Assembly: GCF_002198735.1 (NCBI RefSeq) | Contig: NZ_MWLO01000139.1 | Coordinates: forward strand, 124,001-188,000 | Source: Ideonella sp. A 288 | Lineage (GTDB): Bacteria; Pseudomonadota; Gammaproteobacteria; Burkholderiales; Burkholderiaceae_C | Length of the DNA: 64,000 nucleotides | Direction of reading: 5' to 3' | Part shown: positions 43,388 to 54,333 of the stretch, piece by piece | Position numbering within the stretch: position 1 is the first letter of the stretch | Layout: each line of letters opens with the position of its first letter | Program-made: the position numbers and the translations under genes | Notes under the pieces: model-generated | What the model saw: the letters and a program-made list of their open reading frames with translations, nothing else | The model's database searches: none | Told to the model about the DNA's origin: nothing

Positions 43388-44302
43388 ATGACACCACCTG
43401 TCGCATACCCCCCTGAACGATCGACCCGCCAATCCGACACTGCCGTCGGAGAGCACCGCCCCCACACCGGGCACCCCGGTGCCGAGTGGGCTCCCACCAT
43501 CGCCCCGCAGTCCGAGGGCACGCACGCCCCAGACCATGGCGGCACGGCCGTGGCAGCGCCACGCCGCAACGCCACGTTGCGCCTGATGGCCGAGGCGCCT
43601 GCCGCCGGGGCCACCGCCATGGCGCCGCCGCCCCTGGCCATCCCGTCCTACCTGACGGCCACCTACTGGTGGGCCTACGTGCACCCCCGCGCGGTGGGTG
43701 TGTTCGAGCGCGAATGGCTGGTCAGCGCCATCCTGTGGGGCAACTACGCCCGGTTGCGCGACCTGGCGCTCGACGCGCTGGGCACCACCGTGCCCGGCCG
43801 CACGCTGCAGGTGGCCTGTGTCTACGGCAACCTCACGAGCCGGCTGCTGTCGCGCATGGCGCCCGACGCCGCGCTCGAGGTGGTCGATATCCTGCCGGTG
43901 CAACTGGCCAACCTGAAGGCCAAGCTGCCCACCGACGGCCGCGTCACGCTCACCCGTGCCGATTCGTCGTCGCTGGCCCTGCCCGATGGCAGCGTCGATC
44001 AGGTGTTGCTATTCTTCCTGCTGCACGAGCAGCCCGAGGCCGTGCGGCGCGGCACCCTGGCCGAGGCCATGCGCGTGGTCAAGCCGGGCGGCAAGGTCGT
44101 GATCGTCGACTACCACCGGCCCAGCGCCTGGCACCCGTTGCGCCTGCTGATGCGCGGCGTGTTCCACTTCCTCGAGCCCTTCGCCATCGACCTATGGCGG
44201 CAGGAGGTCGACGCGTTCCTGCCCGAGGGCGTGAAGCCCGCCACCGCGCGCAAACGCACCTGGTTCGGCGGCCTGTACCAGATGATCGAGTGGACCCGCT
44301 GA
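43388..44302 (+). CDS. rquA: Rhodoquinone biosynthesis protein RquA
   Basis: RquA converts ubiquinone to rhodoquinone, a low-potential quinone used for fumarate reduction. It belongs to the SAM-dependent methyltransferase fold but is known to use SAM as amino donor. The conserved start of the family is IPSYLTATYWWAYVHPRAVG (~83-102), followed by WLVSAILWGNY, the SAM motif LQVACVYGNLTSRL, DILPVQLANLKAKL and VIVDYHRPSAWHPLRLLMRG. The first ~75 residues are low complexity and unlike the family, so translation may really begin at ATG 43586 or 43613. Directly overlapping frdA (TGATG) strengthens the call. Confidence 0.88.
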   Translation: MTPPVAYPPERSTRQSDTAVGEHRPHTGHPGAEWAPTIAPQSEGTHAPDHGGTAVAAPRRNATLRLMAEAPAAGATAMAPPPLAIPSYLTATYWWAYVHPRAVGVFEREWLVSAILWGNYARLRDLALDALGTTVPGRTLQVACVYGNLTSRLLSRMAPDAALEVVDILPVQLANLKAKLPTDGRVTLTRADSSSLALPDGSVDQVLLFFLLHEQPEAVRRGTLAEAMRVVKPGGKVVIVDYHRPSAWHPLRLLMRGVFHFLEPFAIDLWRQEVDAFLPEGVKPATARKRTWFGGLYQMIEWTR

Positions 44303-46113
44303 TGGCCGGCACCATGGACACCTTCCAGGCCGACGTGGCCATCATCGGCGCCGGTGGCGCCGGCCTGCGCGCGGCCATCGCCATCGCCGAATCCGACCCC
44401 ACGCTGAAGATCGCGCTGATCTCCAAGGTCTACCCGATGCGCAGCCACACCGTGGCCGCCGAGGGGGGCGCCGCCGCGGTGACGCAGCCGCACGACAGCC
44501 TCGAGCACCACTTCAACGACACCGTCTCGGGCGGCGACTGGCTGTGCGAGCAAGACGTGGTCGAGTACTTCGTCGCGCAGTCGCACGAAGAAATGGTGCA
44601 GATGGAGCACTGGGGCTGCCCCTGGAGCCGCAAGGAAGACGGCCACGTCAACGTGCGCGCCTTCGGCGGCATGAAGATCGAGCGCACGTGGTTCGCTGCC
44701 GACAAGACCGGCTTCCACATGCTGCACACGCTGTTCCAGACCAGCATCCAGTACCCGTCGATCACCCGCTTCGACGAGCACTTCGCGGTCGACCTGGTGG
44801 TCGAAGATGGCCGCGCGCAGGGCGTGGTGGCCATCGAGATCGCCACCGGCGAGTTCCGCCTGATCCAGGCCAGGGCCGTGATCATCGCCACCGGCGGTGC
44901 CGGCCGCGTGTTCCGCGAGAACACCAACGGCGGCATCGTCACCGGCGACGGCATGGCGCTGGCCTACCGCCACGGCGTGCCGCTGCGCGACATGGAATTC
45001 GTGCAGTACCACCCCACCTGCATGCCGGGTACCGGCCTGCTGTTCACCGAGGCCTGCCGCGGCGAAGGCGGCTTCCTGCTCAACAAGGACGGCTACCGCT
45101 ACCTGCAGGACTACGGCCTGGGGCCCGCCACGCCCGAGCCGCGCAACAAGGCGATGGAACTGGGCCCGCGCGACCGCCTCAGCCAGGCTTTCTGGCACGA
45201 GAAGCAGAAGGGCCGCACGGTGGACAGTCGGCATGGGCCGGTGGTGCACCTCGACCTGCGCCACCTCGGCGAAGCCAAGCTGCGCGAGCGGCTGCCGCAG
45301 ATCTACGAACTGGCGGTGGAATACCTGGGCGTCGACCCCGCCCACGCGCCGATCCCGGTGCTGCCGGCGGTGCATTACACAATGGGCGGCATCGTCGCCG
45401 ATGGCCGCACCGCGTCCACGCTGCCGGGCCTGTACTCGGCCGGTGAATGCTCCAGCGTCGGCATCCATGGTGCCAACCGGCTAGGGTCCAATTCACTGAC
45501 CGAACTGCTGGTCTTCGGCAAGGTGGCCGGCCTCGAGGCCGCGTCGTTTGCCAAGCAGCATGCACCCGGCCGCACGGCGGTGCTGCAGTCGCAGGCCGAG
45601 GCCGTGCGCCAGCGCGCGCTGGCCGTGGTCAGCGGTGGCGGCACCGAGCGGCTGTCCGTGCTGCGCAAGACGATGGCCCAGACCATGGAAGACGGCTGCG
45701 GCATCTACCGCACCGGCGCCGAGATGCAGGCCACCTGCGACACCATCGCCGAACTGCGCCAGCGCGTGAAGTCGCTGCGCCTCGACGACCACAGCAAGGC
45801 CTGGAACACCGAGTGGCTGCTGGCCATCGAACTGGGCTACCTGCTCGACGTGGCGCAGGCCATGGTGCACAGCGCCATCCAGCGCAAGGAATCGCGCGGC
45901 TCGCACCAGCGGCTCGACGGCTTCGAGCAGCGCGACGACGTGGCCTTCATGAAGCACTCGCTGGCCACCTACCAGGGCGATGCGGCGCCCAAGATCACCT
46001 ACGGCGACGTCAAGATCACCAAGTCGCCTCCGGGCACGCGGGCCTATGGTGCCGCGGGCGAGAAGGCCGACGCCGAGCGCAAGGCACAACAACAGGGGGC
46101 TGGTCATGTCTGA
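44302..46113 (+). CDS. frdA: Fumarate reductase flavoprotein subunit
   Basis: The 603-residue catalytic subunit of quinol:fumarate reductase. The FAD-binding GAGGAGLRAA is near 16-25, and the covalent FAD-His is His49 in MRSHTVAAEGG. The active-site regions are IERTWFAADKTGFHMLHTLF, HPTCMPGTG and the substrate-binding Arg in HGANRLGSNSL. Its length and the details resemble E. coli FrdA more than SdhA, and the four-gene order is that of frdABCD. It reduces fumarate at the cytoplasmic membrane using electrons passed through FrdB. Confidence 0.95.
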   Translation: MAGTMDTFQADVAIIGAGGAGLRAAIAIAESDPTLKIALISKVYPMRSHTVAAEGGAAAVTQPHDSLEHHFNDTVSGGDWLCEQDVVEYFVAQSHEEMVQMEHWGCPWSRKEDGHVNVRAFGGMKIERTWFAADKTGFHMLHTLFQTSIQYPSITRFDEHFAVDLVVEDGRAQGVVAIEIATGEFRLIQARAVIIATGGAGRVFRENTNGGIVTGDGMALAYRHGVPLRDMEFVQYHPTCMPGTGLLFTEACRGEGGFLLNKDGYRYLQDYGLGPATPEPRNKAMELGPRDRLSQAFWHEKQKGRTVDSRHGPVVHLDLRHLGEAKLRERLPQIYELAVEYLGVDPAHAPIPVLPAVHYTMGGIVADGRTASTLPGLYSAGECSSVGIHGANRLGSNSLTELLVFGKVAGLEAASFAKQHAPGRTAVLQSQAEAVRQRALAVVSGGGTERLSVLRKTMAQTMEDGCGIYRTGAEMQATCDTIAELRQRVKSLRLDDHSKAWNTEWLLAIELGYLLDVAQAMVHSAIQRKESRGSHQRLDGFEQRDDVAFMKHSLATYQGDAAPKITYGDVKITKSPPGTRAYGAAGEKADAERKAQQQGAGHV

Positions 46114-46876
46114 ATCCGCCAGCAGTGGGGCCACCAGGACCATCGAGATCGAGGTGCTGCGCTATCGGCCCGAGCAGGAGGCCGAGCCGGTGTGGCAGAG
46201 CTTCCAGGTGCCGTTCACCGATGACATGTCGGTGCTGCAGGGCCTGCAGTACATCAAGGACGAGCTCGACGGCACGCTGAGCTTCCGCTGGTCGTGCCGC
46301 ATGGCCATCTGCGGCAGCTGCGGCATGATGATCGACGGCAAGCCCCGGCTGTCGTGCCAGACCTTCCTGCGCGACCACTACCCCGGCAAACTGCGGGTCG
46401 AGGCGCTGGCGCACTTCCCGATCGAACGCGACCTGGTGGTGTCGGTCGACGGTTTCGTCGACAAACTCGAGAGCATCAAGCCCTACATCGTGCCGAAGGA
46501 ACCGCGCGCGCTGTCGCAGGGCGAGCACCTGCAGACGCCGGCCCAGCTCGAGCAGTTCCAGCAGTTCAGCGGCTGCATCAACTGCATGCTGTGCTACTCG
46601 GCGTGTCCGCAGTTCGGCCTGGACCCCAGCTTCATCGGTCCCGGCGTGCTGGCGCTGCTGCACCGCTACAACGCCGACTCGCGCGACGGCGCCAGCGCCG
46701 AGCGCATGAAGATCGTCGGCGCCGAAGAGGGCGTCTGGCACTGCACGGCCGTGGCCTACTGCTCCGAGGTCTGCCCCAAGCACGTGGACCCGGCCCATGC
46801 GGTGAACCAGAACAAGGTCAACAGCGCCAAGGATTACTTCCTCGGTTCGGCTGCAGCCAAGGAGCCCGCCAAATGA
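46106..46876 (+). CDS. frdB: Fumarate reductase iron-sulfur subunit
   Basis: A 256-residue electron-transfer subunit. The N-terminal ferredoxin domain binds [2Fe-2S] through CRMAICGSCG ... RLSC. The C-terminal domain binds [4Fe-4S] and [3Fe-4S] clusters through CINCMLCYSACP and CTAVAYCSEVCPKHVDP. ATG at 46106 lies within the last codons of frdA and is preceded by a CAGGGGG ribosome site. Stop overlaps frdC. Confidence 0.95.
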   Translation: MSESASSGATRTIEIEVLRYRPEQEAEPVWQSFQVPFTDDMSVLQGLQYIKDELDGTLSFRWSCRMAICGSCGMMIDGKPRLSCQTFLRDHYPGKLRVEALAHFPIERDLVVSVDGFVDKLESIKPYIVPKEPRALSQGEHLQTPAQLEQFQQFSGCINCMLCYSACPQFGLDPSFIGPGVLALLHRYNADSRDGASAERMKIVGAEEGVWHCTAVAYCSEVCPKHVDPAHAVNQNKVNSAKDYFLGSAAAKEPAK

Positions 46877-47289
46877 GCCGCGCCCCGTTCGCAGGCACCC
46901 GCCGCCCCTATGTGCGCCCGATGGCCGGCTGGTGGCGGCGCGATCCGTTCTTCGTGCGCTACATGTGGCGCGAGGCCACCGCGCTGGTCGTGATGGCCTA
47001 TGCGGTGGTGCTGATGATCGGCGTGCTGCGTCTCAGCCAGGGCGAGGCGGCCTTCGATGGCTGGCTGCAGGCCCTGCGCAGCCCGCTGTCGATCGCTTTC
47101 CACGCCGTGCTGTTCGTCGGCATGGTCTACCACGTCTGGACCTGGTTCGAAGTGATGCCCAAGACCATGCCGATGATGTTCTCGGGCGGCAAGCGCGTGC
47201 CCGAGGCCACCATCACCGGCATCGGCGTGGCGGTGGCGGTGGTGACCAACCTGGCCCTGCTGGCGCTGGTGTGGGGGATGCGGCCATGA
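46873..47289 (+). CDS. frdC: Fumarate reductase membrane anchor FrdC
   Basis: A 138-residue membrane subunit with three hydrophobic helices. RRPYVRPMAGWWRR and the following FFVRYMWREATALVVMAY strongly resemble the E. coli FrdC N-terminus, and WTWFEVMPKTM matches its TWFELAPK segment. It anchors FrdAB and, with FrdD, forms the quinol site. As in E. coli (type D), two short haem-free anchor subunits are present. ATGA overlap with frdB. Confidence 0.92.
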   Translation: MSRAPFAGTRRPYVRPMAGWWRRDPFFVRYMWREATALVVMAYAVVLMIGVLRLSQGEAAFDGWLQALRSPLSIAFHAVLFVGMVYHVWTWFEVMPKTMPMMFSGGKRVPEATITGIGVAVAVVTNLALLALVWGMRP

Positions 47290-47642
47290 AGCGCTCGAAC
47301 GCCCCCATCTTCTGGGCCCTGTTCGGTGGCGGCGGCACGCTGTCGTCGCTGTTCGGCCCGGCACTGATCCTGATCACCGGCATTGCCGTGCCGCTGGGGC
47401 TGCTGTTGCCCACCGGCACGATGAGCTATGCCCGCATGCTGGCCTTTGCCCAGCACTGGATCGGCAAGGGCTTCATCTTCGCGGTGGTCATGCTGTTTGC
47501 GTGGCATGCGGCGCACCGGATCTACAAGAGCCTGCACGACATCGGCATCCCACCCGGCCCAGCGTCCAAGTCGGTGTGCTATGGCAGCGCGTTGGTGGTC
47601 ACCGCCCTGGCGGCCTGGGGTTTGCTGCGGATCGGGTTCTGA
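47286..47642 (+). CDS. frdD: Fumarate reductase membrane anchor FrdD
   Basis: A 118-residue subunit with three membrane helices. KRSNAPIFWALFGGGGTLSS, YARMLAFAQHWIGKGFIF and AHRIYKSLHDIGI match the E. coli FrdD pattern (KRSDEPVFWGLFGAGG, YERVLAFAQSFIGR, HRMHHAMHDL). The HDI/HDL segment is near the quinol site. It overlaps frdC by ATGA and is the last gene of the operon. Confidence 0.93.
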   Translation: MKRSNAPIFWALFGGGGTLSSLFGPALILITGIAVPLGLLLPTGTMSYARMLAFAQHWIGKGFIFAVVMLFAWHAAHRIYKSLHDIGIPPGPASKSVCYGSALVVTALAAWGLLRIGF

Positions 47643-48104
47643 ACCCATCGGGTGAATCGCTGGGCAGCTGACCTATTTGGGCGGCTGTCGTTCGGTTGGA
47701 CCCGAAGCACTGCGGCGGCAAAGCCGCGCACGGGCAGGCCGGGAAGCTTCGCTGTGGCGGTCGGCTGCGCCGACTGCCCTGCAGTGCTCGGCCCTGCGGT
47801 GCGCCGCAGAACTCGCTACGCGCCCTGCGGACGCTCCGCTCAGACAACTGCGGCGAGCATGTTCACAAAGCGCGCTGCGCGCGCCACCGCAGGGCCTGCG
47901 CGCTTCGGCGCCACAGAGGCGCTCCCCTGCCTGCCCGCACGCGGCTTTGCATCACCGGCGGTGGCGGTCGAAGAGGGGGTTCCTCGTGGCGCACCACCGT
48001 CGGCTGCCGGCTGCCGCGCCGCGCCGCGCGGATAGTCGAACGGAACGAGCGACCGCACCGAACCCGAACCCGACCACCGCCCCCGAGTCAAATGCGATGG
48101 CCGC
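47643..48104. repeat. GC-rich intergenic region resembling a dispersed repeat
   Basis: A 462-bp gap between convergent frdD and the DUF4337 gene. It is packed with short G/C inverted motifs (GCGGCGGCAAAGCCGC around 47709; CGGCTGCGCCG; GCGCGCTGCGCGC). Its translations contain strings like RSDNCGEHVHKARCARH, which I recall as spurious ORF content of repeats dispersed in Rubrivivax/Acidovorax-type genomes. No true gene is seen. The repeat assignment is from memory. Confidence 0.35.
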
Positions 48105-48683
48105 TCACACGTGCATCATCGCCATGCCGCCCAGCACGATGCCCAGGCCGGCCACACCGAACATGCCCCATTCCAGCCACTTGCGTCGGGTCAGCAGGGC
48201 GATCGCGGCCAGTGCGATGGAGATCTGCAGCGCGGTGGTGGCCTGGGCCCAGCGGTGGTGCAGGTGCATCTGCGCGTCGGACTGCTTGTCCCAGTCCAGC
48301 GCCTCGGCTTCCAGTTTCTCGGCGCCGAGCTTGATCTCAGATTTTTCCTTCTTGTAGCGCTCGATCTCGTCCTTGTAGACCGGCTTGCGCTCCTCGGGCA
48401 CCAGCGCCAGAGCCAGTTCGGCCAGGTTTTGCTTGCCGCTCTTGGCCTGGAAGTAGTTCCACTGGTTGCTGGCTTCGGTCTTCTTGATGGCCGCGTTGTT
48501 CTTGAAAAGGCCCGCATTGGCCTGTGTTGCGCCGCCCATGTAGGAGAACAGCGCGCCGACCGTGGCCAGGATGGCCGTCATCACGGCGATCTGGCCCGAG
48601 AAACTGTCCTTGTCGCCGTGCTGGGCGGCATGCTCCAGTTCATGGTCGTGCGGTCCGTGGACGTGGAATCCGTGTCCGGACAT
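48105..48683 (-). CDS. DUF4337 membrane protein
   Basis: A 192-residue protein of the DUF4337 family, function unknown. It has a His-rich N-terminus (HGFHVHGPHDHELEHAAQ), a membrane helix with ILATVGALFSYMGG, the family segment NNAAIKKTEASNQWNYFQAK and a charged coiled region, followed by two C-terminal helices. ATG at 48683 follows an AGGAG ribosome site. It is in the same direction as folA-thyA but not clearly in their operon. Confidence 0.88.
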   Translation of the reverse strand: MSGHGFHVHGPHDHELEHAAQHGDKDSFSGQIAVMTAILATVGALFSYMGGATQANAGLFKNNAAIKKTEASNQWNYFQAKSGKQNLAELALALVPEERKPVYKDEIERYKKEKSEIKLGAEKLEAEALDWDKQSDAQMHLHHRWAQATTALQISIALAAIALLTRRKWLEWGMFGVAGLGIVLGGMAMMHV

Positions 48684-48698
48684 CGTGGGGGGCTCCTG

Positions 48699-49196
48699 TC
48701 AGGCGCGTCGGTAGTCGACGAATGAGTAGTCGAAATCGTTCGGCGGTGCGGCGCGGTGGCGCACGCGGGACAACTCGGTGAAATGGTCACGCACCCAGGG
48801 CGGAAAGTGCACATCGCCGGTGAAGTCGGCGTCGATCTCGGTGAGCGCCAGTTCGTCGGCCAGCGGCATCGCCGCCGCGTACAACTCGGCGCCACCAATC
48901 ACCCAGACGCGTGGCACGTCTCCGGCGGCGGTGAGGGCCTCGGCCAGGCTGTGCGCCACGGTGGCGCCCTCAGCCTGCCAGCCGGCCTGGCGCGTGACGA
49001 CGATGTTATGCCGCCCGGGCAGCGGCCGGAACTTCGGCGGCAGCGAATCCCAGGTCTTGCGGCCCATCACCACCGGGCAGCCCATCGTGCGCGCGCGAAG
49101 GTGTTTCAGGTCTTCGGGCAGCCGCCACAGCAACTGGTTGTCGTGGCCGATCACGCCGTTGCGCGCGACCGCTGCGATCAGCGCCAGACGGGTCAT
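48699..49196 (-). CDS. folA: Dihydrofolate reductase
   Basis: Reduces dihydrofolate to tetrahydrofolate with NADPH. It has the usual length of 165 residues. Motifs: [25 protein letters not shown] at the N-terminus (conserved Trp and acidic residue), [10 protein letters not shown], and [14 protein letters not shown] for NADPH binding. It is translationally coupled to thyA (ATGA), whose reaction produces its substrate. Target of trimethoprim. Confidence 0.96.
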   Translation of the reverse strand: MTRLALIAAVARNGVIGHDNQLLWRLPEDLKHLRARTMGCPVVMGRKTWDSLPPKFRPLPGRHNIVVTRQAGWQAEGATVAHSLAEALTAAGDVPRVWVIGGAELYAAAMPLADELALTEIDADFTGDVHFPPWVRDHFTELSRVRHRAAPPNDFDYSFVDYRRA

Positions 49197-49999
49197 ACCG
49201 CGACGGGCGCCTTGATGGCCGGGTGGTGCTGGTAGTCGAGGACCTCGAAGTCTTCGTAGACGTAGTCGAAGATCGACGCCGGCCGCCGGTTCAGGCGCAG
49301 GGTGGGGTAGGGGAAGGGCGTGCGGGCGAGTTGCGTGCGCACCTGCTCGGCGTGGTTGTCGTAGAGGTGGCAGTCGCCGCCCGTCCAGATGAAGTCGCCC
49401 ACGTCCAGGTCGCATTGCTGCGCCAGCATGTGGGTGAGCAATGCATAACTCGCGATGTTGAAGGGCACGCCGAGGAAGATGTCGGCGCTGCGCTGGTAGA
49501 GCTGGCAACTGAGTTTGCCGTTCGCGACGTAGAACTGGAACAGCGCATGGCAGGGCATCAGCGCCATCTTCGACAGCTCGGCCACGTTCCAGGCGCTCAC
49601 GATGATGCGGCGCGAATCGGGGTTGGTCTTCAGCTGCTGCACGACCTCGGCGATCTGGTCGATGTGGCCGCCGTCGGGCGTGGGCCAGCTGCGCCACTGC
49701 ACGCCGTAGACCGGTCCCAGGTCGCCGTCGGGCCGCGCCCATTCGTCCCAGATGGTGCAGCCGCGCTCCTGCAGCCATTTGACGTTGCTGTCGCCGCGAA
49801 GGAACCACAGCAGTTCCACGATGATGGCCTTCAGGAAGACCTTCTTGGTGGTGACGAGCGGGAAGCCTTCCGACAGGTCGAACCGCATCTGGTGGCCGAA
49901 CACGCTGCGGGTGCCGGTGCCGGTGCGGTCGCCCTTGGCAACGCCCTGCTCGGCCACGTGGCGCATCAGGTCTTCGTACTGGGAGCGGACAGGGCGCAT
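49193..49999 (-). CDS. thyA: Thymidylate synthase
   Basis: Methylates dUMP to dTMP using methylenetetrahydrofolate. A 268-residue ThyA with [19 protein letters not shown] near residue 22, the catalytic Cys in [13 protein letters not shown], and [23 protein letters not shown] at 49999 was taken because it gives the normal N-terminus; an upstream ATG at 50140 would add 47 unlike residues overlapping the ABC gene. Operon with folA. Confidence 0.96.
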   Translation of the reverse strand: MRPVRSQYEDLMRHVAEQGVAKGDRTGTGTRSVFGHQMRFDLSEGFPLVTTKKVFLKAIIVELLWFLRGDSNVKWLQERGCTIWDEWARPDGDLGPVYGVQWRSWPTPDGGHIDQIAEVVQQLKTNPDSRRIIVSAWNVAELSKMALMPCHALFQFYVANGKLSCQLYQRSADIFLGVPFNIASYALLTHMLAQQCDLDVGDFIWTGGDCHLYDNHAEQVRTQLARTPFPYPTLRLNRRPASIFDYVYEDFEVLDYQHHPAIKAPVAV

Positions 50000-50039
50000 G
50001 GCAGGGTCGGCGGTAGCAGGGGGTCGGCGGGGCGCCGGA

Positions 50040-51848
<1,809 letters not shown>

Positions 51849-52063
51849 GGCCGGCAGTGTAGGGGCGTGGCCATGACGCTGCCCGCGCTCGGGGTTCGGT
51901 GCGGCGACGCAGACGGCACACCGCCGGGTCGCCAAGACGCCAAGGCAACCCGGGTCGTGCGCGGCTGTGCCTCAGCGTCGATGCACGTCCCGGCGATCGG
52001 CCGTGGGGCTTTGGTGAGCTCCGATCTGGGTGTCTCCAAGCCCCGCGGCAGGCTTTGCCGTGC

Positions 52064-54196
52064 TCAAAGGTTGCCCGCGAAGAGCTTGCGGATGAACATG
52101 TCCTTGAAGCTGTGCGCGTCGGCCAGGCCCAGGCGTTCCAGGTAGGCGTGGGGCGCCTCCCTGTCCTGCCACAGGCTGCGCACGGCCAGTTGCACCAGTT
52201 CCACCGGGTGCTGCGTGGCGTGCTTGAGCCGCTTCAGCGCGGTGACGATGTGCAGTTCGTCCGGTGTCAGGTCGGTGCCGAAGGGGAAGGCCGGCAGCAG
52301 CCCGGCCTTGCTCCACGGGTGCAGGCGGGCGTCCAGGGCGTCGGGCAGGTTCTCGGCATAGCGCCCCGGCAGCGTGTAGCTGGCGGCCAGCTTGCCATGG
52401 GCCTTGGCCGCGGCGATCAGCTCAGGCTGGAAGCGCGAATCGGCGATGGCGATCAGGCGCTTGACCACCTCGCCGTCGGACTGGCCGCGCAGGTCGGCCA
52501 CGCCGTACTCGGTGATGACGATGTCGCGCAGGTGGCGCGGGATGGTCACGTGGCCGTAGTTCCAGACGATGCTGCTCTTCAGCCCGTCGTGGTTGTCGTG
52601 GGTGGCGCGCAGCATCAGGATGGAGCGGGCGTCGGGGATGGCGTGCGCCATCGCGACGAAGTTGTACTGCCCACCCACGCCCGACACCACCTCGCCCGAC
52701 TCCAGCGCGTCGGAGGCCGCGGCGCCGAGCAGCGTCACCTTCATCGTGGTGTTCATGAACCGCGCCTTGTGGCGCTGCACGCGCTTCAGCTCGCTTTCAC
52801 CGCGGTATTTGCCGTCGAGCTGGTTGATGAAGTCGATGCGCGTCATGTCGATCTTGGCCAGTTCCTGCGGCGGCATGGTGCGCAGCCGCTCGTAGAAGTC
52901 GTTCGGGCCGAGGAAGAAGCCGCCGGTCATGAAGATGCCGCCGGCCAGCCGCGTGTCCAGCAGGTGGCGGGCGATGGTGTCGAAGCGGGCGGGGTCGCGC
53001 AGGTCGTTGGGCAGCCGCAGGCTGTCGACGGCCAGCAGGTCACCCTCGATGCGCACGCCCGGGCGGAAGACCGAATGTCGCGTGAGGAACTCCAGGTCGC
53101 GCGCCGACAGTGGCGAGCTGATGCGCCCGGCCTCGAACAGCGCGCGCAGCGTCTGCGGCGTGACCACCTCGTTGGTGATGCGGCCCTCGTTGATCAGCCT
53201 CTGCAGCACCACGTCGCCGAACACCTCGCGGCGGATGATGCCGGCCTCGATGAGCTTGAGGAAGCCGTTGACGAACATCTCGGAGCAACCGTACAGGCCC
53301 TTGTCGAAGCGCGACATCTGGCGCCCGGCCAGCCCGTCGGGGCAGAGGCTGTCGAGGATGCGGCGGTACTCGGCGCCATGGCGGTCGCGCACGATGAGTG
53401 CCTGCGCGATGGCGTCCCCCAGCGAACCGATGCCGATCTGCAGCGTGCCGCCGTCGGCCACCAAGCTGCTGGCGTGCAGGCCGATGGCGTAGTCGGCCGT
53501 GCTCACCTTGCCGTTGGGCGGACCGAACAGGGTGTGCGTGCCTGCCGGGTCGGTGACCACCAGGTCGAAGAAGCCGGGCGCCACCTCGGCGCCGTTGGGC
53601 ATGAAGGGCATCTTGTCGTTGACCACGCCCACCTTGAGCAGCGGCTTGCCTTCGGCGGCGTACTTCTCGACCACCTCGAACACCACGTCGGGGTTGCTCG
53701 ACACCGACAGCCGCCACCCATCGCCGGTGCCGCGCGACGCCACCGCCTGGGCGATGACGTTCATGCCCTGCACCAGCATGTCGCGCGCCACGAAAGTGTA
53801 GTTGGTGGAGATGTAGTTCTGCTGCGCCACCGGGTTGCCGAGGTAGTCGCCGGTCTTCATGAAGAACTCGCGCACCTCGATGTGCTCGGGCAGGCCGTCA
53901 CCGCGCAGGTCCTTCACGTACTCGAGGTCGGGGTAGTCGGCGAACACGCGTTCGACCAGCGGCTCGAGGAAGTGACGCTCCAGGTCGCTCTTGCCCACCG
54001 GCCGTTCCAGCGACAGCGCCGTGACGATGGTCAGGCGCCGGGCCGGGTTGCCCTTCATGCGCCGGTACAGCGCATTGACGAAGGGGTTGGGCTTGCCGAT
54101 GGCCAGCGGGATGCCCAGCACGATGTCGCCAGACACGGTGTCCAGCACCGCATCGACGCAGGCCTCGATGGAATCGATCACGCGGGGGGCGTTCAT
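52064..54196 (-). CDS. Acetyl-CoA hydrolase/transferase family protein
   Basis: A 710-residue member of the acetyl-CoA hydrolase/CoA-transferase family. C-terminal motifs are [34 protein letters not shown] and [20 protein letters not shown]. It is longer than typical 4-hydroxybutyrate CoA-transferases (~430-500) or succinyl-CoA:acetate CoA-transferases (~505). Likely reactions are CoA transfer between acetate/short acids or hydrolysis. ATG at 54196 has a GGAGAG ribosome site. It stands alone with gaps on both sides. Confidence 0.88.
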   Translation of the reverse strand: MNAPRVIDSIEACVDAVLDTVSGDIVLGIPLAIGKPNPFVNALYRRMKGNPARRLTIVTALSLERPVGKSDLERHFLEPLVERVFADYPDLEYVKDLRGDGLPEHIEVREFFMKTGDYLGNPVAQQNYISTNYTFVARDMLVQGMNVIAQAVASRGTGDGWRLSVSSNPDVVFEVVEKYAAEGKPLLKVGVVNDKMPFMPNGAEVAPGFFDLVVTDPAGTHTLFGPPNGKVSTADYAIGLHASSLVADGGTLQIGIGSLGDAIAQALIVRDRHGAEYRRILDSLCPDGLAGRQMSRFDKGLYGCSEMFVNGFLKLIEAGIIRREVFGDVVLQRLINEGRITNEVVTPQTLRALFEAGRISSPLSARDLEFLTRHSVFRPGVRIEGDLLAVDSLRLPNDLRDPARFDTIARHLLDTRLAGGIFMTGGFFLGPNDFYERLRTMPPQELAKIDMTRIDFINQLDGKYRGESELKRVQRHKARFMNTTMKVTLLGAAASDALESGEVVSGVGGQYNFVAMAHAIPDARSILMLRATHDNHDGLKSSIVWNYGHVTIPRHLRDIVITEYGVADLRGQSDGEVVKRLIAIADSRFQPELIAAAKAHGKLAASYTLPGRYAENLPDALDARLHPWSKAGLLPAFPFGTDLTPDELHIVTALKRLKHATQHPVELVQLAVRSLWQDREAPHAYLERLGLADAHSFKDMFIRKLFAGNL

Positions 54197-54333
54197 GGAC
54201 AGCTCTCCTTGCTTTGCGGGGTTTCTCACAGTCTGAACGCTGCGCACCCCCCACGTCTTGATGCCAGGCAACGGCGGCCGATAAGCAGGATTCACTCCCC
54301 ACACCGCCCTGGATGTGGTCGAATCAGGACACC

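Noticed and set aside
44302-47642. Succinate dehydrogenase (sdhCDAB)
   Set aside because: Gene order A-B-C-D, FrdC/FrdD-specific N-terminal motifs and the adjacent rquA point to fumarate reductase.
47677-48357. Overlapping plus-strand frames of about 210-226 codons
   Set aside because: Their right part is antisense to the DUF4337 gene and the left part is hairpin-rich intergenic sequence.
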